DNA of 14,398 bases from Candidatus Atribacteria bacterium (GTDB taxonomy: Bacteria; Atribacterota; Atribacteria; Atribacterales; Caldatribacteriaceae). The stretch spans positions 1 to 14,398 of the forward strand of contig JARRCQ010000011.1 of the NCBI GenBank assembly GCA_029982105.1, read 5' to 3'. The position numbers and the translations under genes were made by a program. The notes under the pieces were generated by a model that saw only the letters and a program-made list of their open reading frames with translations, was not told the origin of the DNA and made no database searches. Below, in pieces: positions 7,438 through 14,155 of this stretch (its first letter is position 1; every line of letters begins with the position of its first letter).

Positions 7438-8380
7438 TTATGATGAATACGAGCTGATGTGTGAAGTTGCTCGAATGTATTATGATGATGAGCTTACTCA
7501 GGATAAAATTGGAGAGATATTAGGTCTTTCTCGGCAAAAAGTATGGAGGATTTTAAAAAGGGCCAAAGAAGAAGGCGTTGTTCAAATTAGGGTAGAAGGT
7601 TCTTCTCAAATTGATTCTGAATTAGAGAATACTATCCGAGAAGGTTTTGGTTTGAAAGAAGCGTGTATAGCTCGAGTTTTTACCTCGGAAGAAAAATTGG
7701 TGGTGAAAAAAGTAGCCCAATTAGCCGCTTCTTATCTCAAGAAAAAAATTGAACCTTATCTTTCTTTAGGAGTAGCATATGGTCGGACTTTGTTTGAAAT
7801 GACTAATTTTTTACCAGATAATCCGGTTATGGGATTACGAGTTATCCAAATTATGGGAGGATATGGCAAACTAAAGGGAGATATAATGGCAGTTGAGTTA
7901 GCTCGAAGGATTGCTCAAGCTTTTCATGGAGACGTGGTTTATCTTTTGGCTCCTGCTTTTGCTCAGGATCCCAAAGCTAAAGAGGCTATTGAAAATGAGG
8001 AGAAGATAAAACTGGTTATGGACTTAGCTAAGAAAGTAGATATGGCTTTAGTAGGGATTGGTGGTGTCTCTCCGATCTCGACTCTTATGGACACAGGAGA
8101 AATTTATTCTCAAGAAAGGGAAGAACTTCTAAAAAAAGGAGCGGTGGGCAATATTTGCGGTAATTTTTATGATATTGAAGGTAATCAGGTAAATAGCTCA
8201 GCTGATAAAAGGAGGATTTCCATTGCCTTAGAAGATTTAAGAAAAATACCTTTGGTTGTCGGGGTAGCTGGAGGAAAAAGCAAAGTGGAGCCTATTTTAG
8301 GAGCGCTGAGGGGCAAATTAGTTAATGTGCTAATAACCGATGAATTAACCGCTCAAGGTTTAGTGGAAAATTTAAAATAA
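7427..8380 (+). CDS. SorC-family sugar-responsive transcriptional regulator
   Basis: A 317-residue regulator of the SorC/DeoR (sugar-binding) family. An N-terminal helix-turn-helix spans about 23-45 (LTQDKIGEILGLSRQKVWR). The large C-terminal effector domain, related to phosphosugar isomerases, carries LSLGVAYGRTLFEM, ALVGIGGVSP and the terminal VVGVAGGKSK...LITDELTAQGLVE typical of the family. Such proteins bind a phosphorylated sugar or polyol and control their own operon. The ATG overlaps the end of the kinase gene by 11 bp, so the two are probably translationally coupled and the kinase product is the likely effector (inference). It is the last gene of the operon. The 24-bp palindrome at 1-24 is one candidate operator. 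Confidence 0.88.
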   Translation: MVDSYDEYELMCEVARMYYDDELTQDKIGEILGLSRQKVWRILKRAKEEGVVQIRVEGSSQIDSELENTIREGFGLKEACIARVFTSEEKLVVKKVAQLAASYLKKKIEPYLSLGVAYGRTLFEMTNFLPDNPVMGLRVIQIMGGYGKLKGDIMAVELARRIAQAFHGDVVYLLAPAFAQDPKAKEAIENEEKIKLVMDLAKKVDMALVGIGGVSPISTLMDTGEIYSQEREELLKKGAVGNICGNFYDIEGNQVNSSADKRRISIALEDLRKIPLVVGVAGGKSKVEPILGALRGKLVNVLITDELTAQGLVENLK

Positions 8381-8629
8381 CTAAGATAGTAGTTTTTGCC
8401 TTTGTATGTATTTTTGCGCTTTTAATTTGTGGAGGAGCTATAGGGAGATTACACTCTTATAATTTACTGCAAGCTATCTCCTCTGGTGATGACCAAGATG
8501 GTGAGCACAAAGTAAGGGAATTTTAAAACAGCCCAACAATGATTGTCAATTTAGGAATTTTCGTATAAAATGAAACTTGCTAAGCTATGTGTTGGGTAAA
8601 CAAAAGAAGATAGAGCAGGGAGGGTATTT
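8381..8629. other. Intergenic region with an imperfect hairpin at 8432-8483
   Basis: No convincing gene lies in this 249-bp gap. GAGGAG-CT-ATAG (8432-8443) pairs with CTATCTCCTC (8474-8483) over 10 bp with a 2-nt bulge and a 30-nt loop. No T-run follows, so it is not a clear terminator for the SorC operon. Possible short frames at 8408 (18 codons) and 8489 (8 codons) lack ribosome sites. The promoter of the flavodiiron gene occupies the 3' part. Confidence 0.4.
8534..8571 (+). promoter_or_regulatory. Promoter with Fur/PerR-like operator, flavodiiron-ferritin operon
   Basis: TTGTCA (8543-8548) and TAAAAT (8566-8571) are spaced by 17 bp. Overlapping the -35 is CAACAATGATTGTCA (8534-8548), a 7-1-7 motif. 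Its right half ATTGTCA differs by one base from the Fur/PerR-type ATTATCA, and its core ACAAT-G-ATTGT is perfectly palindromic. The promoter is also flanked by a separate 7-bp inverted repeat CCCAACA/TGTTGGG (8532-8538 and 8590-8596). Iron or peroxide control is consistent with the genes downstream. The operator call is inference from pattern match. Confidence 0.5.
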
Positions 8630-9829
8630 ATGCCATTTATAGAAATAAAGCCAGGTATCTATTGGGTGGGCGTTAATGACCATACTACTGACCTTTTTGA
8701 GGGATTATGGCCTATCGATGAAGAGGGAGTTTCTTACAACTCCTATCTAATTAAAGATGAGAAAGTAGCTCTGGTCGATTTGGCTAAATCCTTAAAAGTG
8801 GACGAGTTTTTAAGCCATATAGGAGAGTTGGTTGATTTTTCTCATATCGATTATATAATCCTGAACCATTTAGAGCCTGACCATACTGGAGTGTTAAATA
8901 TTTTATGGAAATTGTCTCCTCAAGCTACTATTGTATGTTCTCCTTTAGCTCGAGAAATGGTTTCTTCTTTTTACGGGATTAAAGAACGGGTCAGAGTAGT
9001 AGGAGATGGAGAAGAAATCTCTCTGGGAGAAAAAACTTTGAAATTTTTCTCTACTCCGATGGTACATTGGCCGGAGACTATGATGACCTATGAAGTTAAT
9101 TCTCAGGTTCTTTTCTCCTGTGATGCTTTTGGCGGTTATGGGTCGTTGCAAGGAGCGATATTTGATGATGAATGCAGCGACTTTGATTTCTATAAAAGAG
9201 AATCTCTGCGTTATTATGTTAACATTGTAGCCAAATTTAGTCCTATGGTGATTAAGGCCATTGATAAACTTTCCTCTTTAGCTCTAAATTTAGTAGCTCC
9301 TTCTCATGGTCTTATCTGGAGAAAGAACCCCTCTTTGATTATAAACTTATATCGTCAGTGGGCTAGCTATGCAGAAACAGGAGGAGAAAAGGGAATAGCT
9401 TTAGTTTATGGCTCTATGTATGGTAACACCGAGACTATGATGGATGCTATAGCGCGAGGGGTAGCAGAAAGTGGGATAGGAGTGGAGATTTTTGATGTTC
9501 GGAGAACTAATCCCAGCTACATTCTTCCTTCTCTGTGGGTAAACAAAGGGGTAATAATCGGAGCTCCTACCTATGAGACTGGCCTTTTTCCTCTTATGGC
9601 TCATCTTTTAGATTTGGCTGTTCGCAAAGGAATAAAAAATAAAAAAACGTTGTATTTTGGAAGCTATGGTTGGTCGGGAGGCGGAAGGAGAGAGTGGGAA
9701 AAATTGGTTTCTCCTCTTAACTGGGAGATAGTGAATAGTGTAGAATTTAAGGGTGGGTTTAATTCGGAGATTTTGACTCAAGGAAGAGATTTAGGTAGGG
9801 AATTTGGGAAAGTGATTAAAAATCTATGA
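8630..9829 (+). CDS. fprA: Flavodiiron protein (FprA-type O2/NO reductase)
   Basis: A 399-residue class A flavodiiron protein, a cytosolic enzyme of anaerobes that reduces O2 to water and/or NO to N2O. The N-terminal metallo-beta-lactamase-like domain carries all seven di-iron ligands: His80, Glu82, Asp84 and His85 (NHLEPDHTG), His146 (MVHWPET), Asp165 (SCDAFG) and His226 (PSHG). The C-terminal flavodoxin domain begins near residue 255, with the FMN phosphate loop YGSMYGNTE (260-268). There is no C-terminal rubredoxin, so an external rubredoxin or similar donor is expected. GGGAGGG (8618-8624) precedes the ATG. It has its own promoter and is followed 16 bp later by ferritin, forming an oxygen/iron defence unit. 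Confidence 0.95.
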   Translation: MPFIEIKPGIYWVGVNDHTTDLFEGLWPIDEEGVSYNSYLIKDEKVALVDLAKSLKVDEFLSHIGELVDFSHIDYIILNHLEPDHTGVLNILWKLSPQATIVCSPLAREMVSSFYGIKERVRVVGDGEEISLGEKTLKFFSTPMVHWPETMMTYEVNSQVLFSCDAFGGYGSLQGAIFDDECSDFDFYKRESLRYYVNIVAKFSPMVIKAIDKLSSLALNLVAPSHGLIWRKNPSLIINLYRQWASYAETGGEKGIALVYGSMYGNTETMMDAIARGVAESGIGVEIFDVRRTNPSYILPSLWVNKGVIIGAPTYETGLFPLMAHLLDLAVRKGIKNKKTLYFGSYGWSGGGRREWEKLVSPLNWEIVNSVEFKGGFNSEILTQGRDLGREFGKVIKNL

Positions 9830-9845
9830 AAAGGGGGAATATTCA

Positions 9846-10337
9846 ATGTTAAGCAAGAAGTTAGAAGATGCCATTAACGAACAAATTAAAAACGAGCTTT
9901 ACTCTGCTTATCTCTATCTGGCTATGGCTGCTCATTGTGAGCATAAGAATTTCAAAGGGTTTGCTAATTGGCTCAAGATTCAAGCTAAAGAAGAAGTCTC
10001 TCATGCTATGCGGCTATATGACTTTGTAAATGACCGGGGAGGAAGAGTAGTATTAGGTGCTATTAATCAGCCCCCGGTAGAATATCAATCTTTTACTGAG
10101 ATGTTTGAGAAAGTTTTGAATCACGAGAAAGAGGTTACTGCTAAAATTAATCATTTGTATGATTTAGCTAAGGAAGAAAACGACTATGCCCTACAAGTAC
10201 ATCTTCAATGGTTTATAAATGAACAAGTAGAAGAAGAAAAGAATCCTGCAGAAATATTGGCTATGTTGCAACTTGCCGGAGAAAGCGGAAATGGCATAAT
10301 GATGTTAGATCATGAACTGGGAGAAAGAAAAGATTAA
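9846..10337 (+). CDS. ftnA: Bacterial non-heme ferritin (FtnA-like)
   Basis: A 163-residue four-helix ferritin that oxidises Fe2+ and stores it as a mineral in a 24-subunit shell. The ferroxidase residues match the E. coli FtnA numbering: Glu17, Tyr24, Glu50, His53, Glu94, Gln127 and Glu130. Length is normal for non-heme bacterial ferritin. No heme-ligand methionine typical of bacterioferritin is evident at the expected place. AAGGGGG (9831-9837) precedes the ATG. Cotranscription with the flavodiiron protein is likely given the 16-bp gap, linking O2 removal with sequestration of Fenton-active iron. A weak A/T-only hairpin with a T-run follows the stop codon. Confidence 0.95.
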   Translation: MLSKKLEDAINEQIKNELYSAYLYLAMAAHCEHKNFKGFANWLKIQAKEEVSHAMRLYDFVNDRGGRVVLGAINQPPVEYQSFTEMFEKVLNHEKEVTAKINHLYDLAKEENDYALQVHLQWFINEQVEEEKNPAEILAMLQLAGESGNGIMMLDHELGERKD

Positions 10338-10340
10338 TTT

Positions 10341-10360
10341 AAAATTTTTAGAAATTTTTT
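10341..10360 (+). terminator. Weak A/T-only terminator after ferritin
   Basis: AAAATTT (10341-10347) can pair with AAATTTT (10352-10358) over 7 bp across a TTAG loop, followed by more T residues. The stem contains no G-C pair, so termination would be inefficient if it functions at all. Confidence 0.3.
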
Positions 10361-10370
10361 GTTTTCCCTA

Positions 10371-10399
10371 TTGACAAATTTTGAAAGGAATGGTAAAGT
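10371..10399 (+). promoter_or_regulatory. Promoter of the structured RNA / ankyrin transcript
   Basis: A perfect TTGACA -35 (10371-10376) is followed after exactly 17 bp by TAAAGT (10394-10399). The predicted start, about 10406, is the base just before the 5' strand of the RNA closing helix. This agreement between promoter geometry and RNA fold supports both calls. Confidence 0.65.
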
Positions 10400-10405
10400 A
10401 TGATT

Positions 10406-10564
10406 ACCGCCGGTTCCGAGGAACTAAGCCGGAGGATGGAAAAGAGAGCTTCTTTTTTGAAAGATGAGAAGCTCAAAGCTGTAAGGTGGAAGTCCATCCT
10501 GAAGTTTCTCACCGAAAGGTGAGAAAGAAAAGGCTAATGTTCGTTGGAACCGGTGGCTTTTTTT
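10406..10564 (+). ncRNA. Structured RNA with terminator-like closing helix, upstream of ankyrin gene
   Basis: A transcript of about 159 nt is predicted. Its ends pair: CCGCCGGTTCCGA (10407-10419) with 10544-10556 (13 bp, two G-U). The helix continues through GAAC/GTTC (10421-10424, 10539-10542) and AGCC/GGCT (10427-10430, 10532-10535). Inside are P3 AGGATGGA/TCCATCCT (10433-10440, 10493-10500), which encloses hairpin GAGCTTCT/AGAAGCTC (10446-10453, 10467-10474), and a 9-bp hairpin TTTCTCACC-GAAA-GGTGAGAAA (10505-10526) with a GNRA loop. Seven T residues (10558-10564) follow the closing helix, so it doubles as an intrinsic terminator. The 5' strand can instead fold locally (GTTC-CGAG-GAAC, 10413-10424), a possible antiterminator. 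It does not look like tRNA, T-box, SRP RNA, RNase P RNA, a cobalamin riboswitch or c-di-GMP-I. 6S-like function is not excluded. Confidence 0.7.
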
Positions 10565-10605
10565 ATTTGTGCTTTAAAAATTACATATCTTAAGGAGGGT
10601 GGATT

Positions 10606-11001
10606 GTGGATACCGCGCATTTTATGGAATTGTGTAAAAATGGAACTCTTTCGGATATCCAGAACGCTGTTCAATCTGGAGCAGATGTTAATGCTTTAGA
10701 TGATCATCTGCGTACTCCTTTGATGGTTGCTATTCGTTTTAATCCCTATCTCGAAGTCATCTCTTTTCTCATTCAGTCTGGGGCGGATGTAAATGCTAAA
10801 GACAAAGCAGGGTGGACTCCTCTTATGTTCGCTGCTCGTTTCAGTGCTAATCCTGAAGTAATAAAAATTCTTTTAGAAAAAGGGGCAGATGCCAAAGCAA
10901 AAGATAAAAATGGGAAAAAAGCTATAGACTATGCTCGGGAAAATCCTGCTATTTTGAATAGCGAAGTTCTATCCCAATTAGAAGAAATGGGAAAAGATTA
11001 G
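10606..11001 (+). CDS. Small ankyrin-repeat protein
   Basis: A 131-residue protein made almost entirely of ankyrin repeats. An N-terminal capping repeat covers about 3-32. Two canonical repeats lie at about 36-67 (RTPLMVAIRF, then LIQSGADVNAKD) and 70-101 (WTPLMFAARF, then LLEKGADAKAKD), followed by a C-terminal half repeat. Ankyrin repeats mediate protein-protein contacts; the partner is unknown. There is no signal peptide or membrane segment, so it should be cytosolic. It starts at a GTG with AAGGAGG (10592-10598) seven bases upstream. The gene begins about 40 nt after the T-run of the structured RNA and shows no separate promoter, so its expression may depend on read-through of that RNA (inference). 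Confidence 0.85.
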   Translation: MDTAHFMELCKNGTLSDIQNAVQSGADVNALDDHLRTPLMVAIRFNPYLEVISFLIQSGADVNAKDKAGWTPLMFAARFSANPEVIKILLEKGADAKAKDKNGKKAIDYARENPAILNSEVLSQLEEMGKD

Positions 11002-11018
11002 TACCTAATATTTAGGTA
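11002..11018 (+). terminator. Hairpin directly after ankyrin stop codon
   Basis: TACCTAA (11002-11008) and TTAGGTA (11012-11018) form a perfect 7-bp stem with a 3-nt loop immediately after the TAG stop. The following bases (TACTTTAT) are only partly T-rich, so it is a weak terminator or an mRNA-stabilising end. Confidence 0.35.
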
Positions 11019-11243
11019 TACTTTATAAACGGTAGTTATTCTGTCTTTCTACTTTTTTGTTCAATACTGGGGAAAGTTGTTTTTTTCTCTTATAATTTAA
11101 ATCCCCGATAAACTATTCAGAAATGACAAATATACGGGGATAACTTCCTTTCTTTTGTAATGCTTGAGATTTGGTCGGGAATCTGTCTTTTCTGTCATTC
11201 CCAAAATCTTCTATTGGGGGATCCACATCCTTAAATATTTTAG

Positions 11244-11267
11244 ACCCTGGCAATCCTTTGCCAGGGT
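11244..11267. repeat. Perfect 10-bp hairpin in the convergent gap
   Basis: ACCCTGGCAA, loop TCCT, then TTGCCAGGGT. It is GC-richer than its surroundings and perfectly paired on both strands. On the minus strand it is the first strong hairpin after the ACT gene, followed by CTAAAATATTT rather than a clean U-run. It may act as a transcript-end stabiliser or a Rho-assisted terminator. Confidence 0.5.
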
Positions 11268-11311
11268 TGCAGCACAGAGATGTCTTTAAAGTTTACGTCA
11301 TAGGCTGTTTT

Positions 11312-11728
11312 TTAAATTGTGAGTTTATCTAAGATAGGAATATGGTTTTCCCTCAATATTTTTTCAGCCTCTGCCAATTTTTCTACCCGTAATACTACGT
11401 ATGCTCTTTCTCCCTGAGGAGAAACAAAGGCATAAAGATATTCAATGGAGATATTTTGGTGAGTTAGAATACCTACTACTTCGGCTAATCCCCCGGGGCG
11501 GTCTTCTATTCCTACAGCTAAGACTTCAGTTAAAGTAGCAGCAAAATTCTCTTTTTTCAATTTTTCTACTATTTCTTCCGGATTTTCGGCGATAAATCTT
11601 AGAACTCCAAACTCCGCAGTATCAGCTAAGGAAAGCGCTCGAAGATTTATTCCCTCTTCTTTAAGTTTGTAAAGCACTTCGTAGAGGCTACCTGGTCTGT
11701 TTTCTAAAAATACTGATATCTGTTTCAT
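11312..11728 (-). CDS. Tandem ACT-domain protein
   Basis: A 138-residue protein of two ACT domains. The first covers about 1-66 with the ligand-loop motif ENRPGSL (9-15). The second covers about 70-138 with EDRPGGL (75-81). ACT domains bind amino acids and regulate linked enzymes. The start codon overlaps the stop of the ligase gene by 4 bp (ATGA), and GGAGGAG (11740-11734) lies upstream within the ligase, giving translational coupling. ACT proteins are known next to phenylacetate-CoA ligase homologues, often near indolepyruvate oxidoreductase genes, in anaerobes that ferment aromatic amino acids. By inference this protein senses an aromatic or branched amino acid for that pathway. Confidence 0.87.
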   Translation of the reverse strand: MKQISVFLENRPGSLYEVLYKLKEEGINLRALSLADTAEFGVLRFIAENPEEIVEKLKKENFAATLTEVLAVGIEDRPGGLAEVVGILTHQNISIEYLYAFVSPQGERAYVVLRVEKLAEAEKILRENHIPILDKLTI

Positions 11729-13047
11729 GAAATCTCCTCCTTTTTTCGCAAATCTATAATTCTTTTAGATTTTCCCTCGCTGCGAGTAATACTTTTAGGT
11801 TCGAGTAATTTTACTTCGCAACTTAAGTTTAATTCGGTTTTCAATTTTTCCTCAATTTGTTTTTTTAATCCTTCTAGCACTTTTATCTGGTCAGAGAAAA
11901 ACTGAGGGGCAACTTCTACCTGGACCTCAATTTGGTCTAAGAAGTTTTCTCGGGTGAGGACAATCTGATAATATGGTTCTACCCCCTCAAAACTTAAAAT
12001 GACGCTTTCAATTTGAGAAGGATAAACATTTACTCCCCTTATAATGAGCATATCATCAGTACGAGAGAAAACTCTTTTCATTCTTACCAATGTTCTTCCA
12101 CAGGCGCAGGTCTCGTAGTTAAGAGAAGAAATATCTCCAGTACGGTAACGAATTACTGGAGTACCTTCTTTGGTAAGGGTGGTAAAAACTAATTCCCCCT
12201 CTTCTCCAGGAGGAAGAGTTCTTCCTGTTTGAGGATCAATTATCTCAGGAAGAAAATGGTCTTCAGAGATGTGTAACCCTTCTTTTGTCTCACATTCAAA
12301 AGCTACTCCTGGTCCGATGACTTCGCTTAACCCATAGATATCAAAAGCTCGGATGGGCAATCTTTTCTCTATGTCTTCCCGCATTTCTTCTGACCAGGGT
12401 TCAGCTCCAAATACCCCGATGCGCAAACTGCTTTCTTTCCAATTGATATTGTTTTCTCTGGCTACTTCGGCTAAATAAAGGGCATAAGAAGGAGTACAAG
12501 CCAAGACAGTTATTTGCAAATCTTTCATAATCTGGATTTGGCGAAGAGTGTTACCGGCAGAAGCAGGCACTACCGTAGCTCCCAAATTTTCTGCTCCATA
12601 GTGAATACCTAATCCTCCAGTGAAAAGACCATATCCAAAAGAGACCTGAATAATATCTTCTTCATCTACTCCATAGCTAGAAAGCGCTCGAGCAGCAAGC
12701 TCTGACCAGGATTCTATATCTTTTTTGGTATACCCCACTACTGTGGCTGTTCCTGTGGTTCCTGAAGAAGAATGGACTCGCACCACATTACGCAAGGGTT
12801 CCGCTATGGCTCCAAAAGGATAAGCTTGACGGAGGTCTTCCTTGGTAGTAAAAGGTAGATGAGAGAGGCAAGATAGAGAATTGATATCGTAAGGATTAAT
12901 TTTTCTTTCTTCCAGTTTATTACGGTAATAAGGTAAATTGTGGTAAGCACGAATAAGAACTTTTTTTAATCTACTGAGCTGGATTTTTTCTAACTCTTCC
13001 CGGGGAAGGAGTTCGTAATATTCATCCCAGAGCGGCGTTGTTCTCAC
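11725..13047 (-). CDS. paaK: Phenylacetate-CoA ligase-like adenylate-forming enzyme
   Basis: A 440-residue adenylate-forming ligase of the PaaK family, which converts arylacetates such as phenylacetate or indoleacetate with ATP and CoA to the acyl-CoA. In the acid-forming fermentation direction it may instead conserve ATP (inference). Motifs are the P-loop SSSGTTGT (93-100), YGLSE (238-242), YRTGD (301-305), a CACGR segment (314-318) and the hinge/C-terminal region [17 protein letters not shown] (329-345). The catalytic lysine is Lys426 in EGKSKR. The start is a GTG whose only purine-rich upstream stretch, AAAAAGGG, abuts it, so the ribosome site is weak. Coenzyme F390 synthetase homologues look similar and are an alternative name. 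It is coupled to the ACT gene downstream. Confidence 0.88.
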   Translation of the reverse strand: MRTTPLWDEYYELLPREELEKIQLSRLKKVLIRAYHNLPYYRNKLEERKINPYDINSLSCLSHLPFTTKEDLRQAYPFGAIAEPLRNVVRVHSSSGTTGTATVVGYTKKDIESWSELAARALSSYGVDEEDIIQVSFGYGLFTGGLGIHYGAENLGATVVPASAGNTLRQIQIMKDLQITVLACTPSYALYLAEVARENNINWKESSLRIGVFGAEPWSEEMREDIEKRLPIRAFDIYGLSEVIGPGVAFECETKEGLHISEDHFLPEIIDPQTGRTLPPGEEGELVFTTLTKEGTPVIRYRTGDISSLNYETCACGRTLVRMKRVFSRTDDMLIIRGVNVYPSQIESVILSFEGVEPYYQIVLTRENFLDQIEVQVEVAPQFFSDQIKVLEGLKKQIEEKLKTELNLSCEVKLLEPKSITRSEGKSKRIIDLRKKEEIS

Positions 13048-13228
13048 CCCTTTTTGATTGGTATTTTACCACTTTATCGGTATTTATAAATAATTCACCG
13101 AGAAAATCGTTGAAGAATTTTTCTCTACCAAAATTCTTATTTAAGCCTTGAACCTCTTTTTGTTTCGTGTTAAAATAAACACAAATCAATCAAGTTCGTG
13201 CAGAACAACTTTCGAATGACGGAGACAA
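13048..13228. promoter_or_regulatory. Divergent promoter region with palindromes
   Basis: This 181-bp region separates the minus-strand ligase from the plus-strand DeoR gene. It contains the perfect 12-bp palindrome TATTTATAAATA, bracketed by the 5-bp inverted repeat TCGGT/ACCGA (about 13076-13101). The position is suited to an operator for the ligase transcript. A minus-strand -10 such as TAAAAT near 13067-13062 is possible but lacks a good -35. Confidence 0.4.
13148..13182 (+). promoter_or_regulatory. Promoter and candidate operator of the DeoR-family gene
   Basis: TTGAAC (13148-13153) and TAAAAT (13171-13176) have the ideal 17-bp spacing. The -10 sits inside a near-palindrome, GTGTT-AAAATA-AACAC (13167-13182), which would place a bound repressor over the -10. 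Autoregulation by the DeoR protein is a reasonable inference. Confidence 0.5.
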
Positions 13229-13993
13229 ATGGATAAAAGTGAGCGTTTAGCTAAAATATTAGAAATTTTAAGGACCGAAGGTAATGCCTCTACTAAATAT
13301 TTAGCTAATGTTCTGCAGACATCAGAAGCTACTGTAAGAAGAGATTTGGCCGAACTTTCCTCAGAAAATAACCTTCCTATAGAGAGAGTCCATGGAGGGG
13401 TTATCTACTCTTTAGAAAAAGCTGGGTCGGAACCTATGTTTGATTTAAAACTTTCTCAGCGAGTGGAAGAGAAAAAAAAGATAGCTAAGTTAGCAGCTAA
13501 TTTGGTAGAAGATAGAGATACGGTGATTCTGGATTCAGGCAGCACTTGTTTCTATTTGGCTAAAGAGTTGGTGAGGAGGAGGGGGCTAAAGGTCGTTACT
13601 GTAGATGTAAAAATAGCAGGGGAATTAGCTAAATATCCTAACATACAAACTATTATCATAGGGGGAGAAATAAGGCCGGGTTATTTTAGTGTGGGAGGAG
13701 AGATGGCAGTAAGATATCTTGATGAAGTTAGAGCAGAGAAGGGGTTTATAGCTACTGACGGATGGGATTTAAGCGGCACTTACAATTCTTCTACCTTCGA
13801 AGTGGGAGTAAAAAAGATGATTATCAAAAATTCCATCAAAACTTTTCTCATAGCTGACTACACTAAATATGACCGGGTGGCATTTGTTAAAGTAGCTGAC
13901 TTAGAACAGTTCGAAGGCATTATAGTTGATAGCCCTCTGCCAGAAGAAGTTTTAGATGAGCTTTCGGGAAGAAACATAAAAGTATTTTTATAA
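13229..13993 (+). CDS. DeoR-family (GlpR-type) transcriptional regulator
   Basis: A 254-residue repressor of the DeoR/GlpR family. The N-terminal winged helix-turn-helix (about 20-40, ASTKYLANVLQTSEATVRRD) is followed by the wing ERVHGG (52-57). The C-terminal sugar-phosphate-binding DeoRC domain carries DSGST (102-106), GGEIRPGYFS and IADYTKYDRVAF. The length is typical. The ATG is preceded by GGAG (13221-13224) with a short 4-base spacer, so translation may be modest. It diverges from the ligase gene and precedes a uroporphyrinogen-decarboxylase-family gene, so it could control either side. Its ligand is expected to be a phosphorylated sugar or polyol. Confidence 0.9.
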   Translation: MDKSERLAKILEILRTEGNASTKYLANVLQTSEATVRRDLAELSSENNLPIERVHGGVIYSLEKAGSEPMFDLKLSQRVEEKKKIAKLAANLVEDRDTVILDSGSTCFYLAKELVRRRGLKVVTVDVKIAGELAKYPNIQTIIIGGEIRPGYFSVGGEMAVRYLDEVRAEKGFIATDGWDLSGTYNSSTFEVGVKKMIIKNSIKTFLIADYTKYDRVAFVKVADLEQFEGIIVDSPLPEEVLDELSGRNIKVFL

Positions 13994-14155
13994 GAGGACA
14001 AATAGCTTGCAATGTATTTTAAGGATAAAAGTGTAAAAACTATTTGTTGTGATTCAGTTTGTAGTTTTGCAAATTTCTAGGGTTTTTATTTAGAGTTACT
14101 AGCTGTTTACTAGAAAGCTTTTAACTTAGGTTTTAAACTTGAAAGGAGGACAAAT
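13994..14155 (+). promoter_or_regulatory. Leader with direct repeats before the methyltransferase-like gene
   Basis: Two TTACTAG copies (14096-14102 and 14107-14113) are exactly 11 bp apart, one helical turn. A 7-bp inverted repeat TTTCTAG/CTAGAAA (14074-14080 and 14110-14116) overlaps the second copy. This is a plausible regulator site. No confident promoter was found. The strong AAAGGAGG (14142-14149) lies six bases before the next ATG. Confidence 0.35.

Larger units (their letters stand above)
11002..11311. other. Hairpin-rich 310-bp gap between converging genes
   Basis: No coding sequence is supported here. Besides the hairpin at 11002-11018, it holds ATCCCCG/CGGGGAT (11101-11107 with 11135-11141) and GGGAAT/ATTCCC (near 11177-11202). 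An additional GGGGA near 11070 could compete for the first of these. A perfect 10-bp stem ACCCTGGCAA/TTGCCAGGGT (11244-11253, 11258-11267) has a TCCT loop. None has a strong flanking T-run on either strand. The last lies 45 bp beyond the ACT stop codon and may be a 3' end structure for the minus-strand transcript. Confidence 0.45.

Noticed and set aside
8408..8464. An 18-codon frame in the gap after the SorC gene
   Set aside because: It has no ribosome binding site and no recognisable product.
10476..10564. Possible T-box leader, because of GGTGGAA-like sequence before a terminator
   Set aside because: There is no specifier stem and no proper T-box sequence or competing antiterminator, and the downstream gene is not an aminoacyl-tRNA or amino-acid gene.
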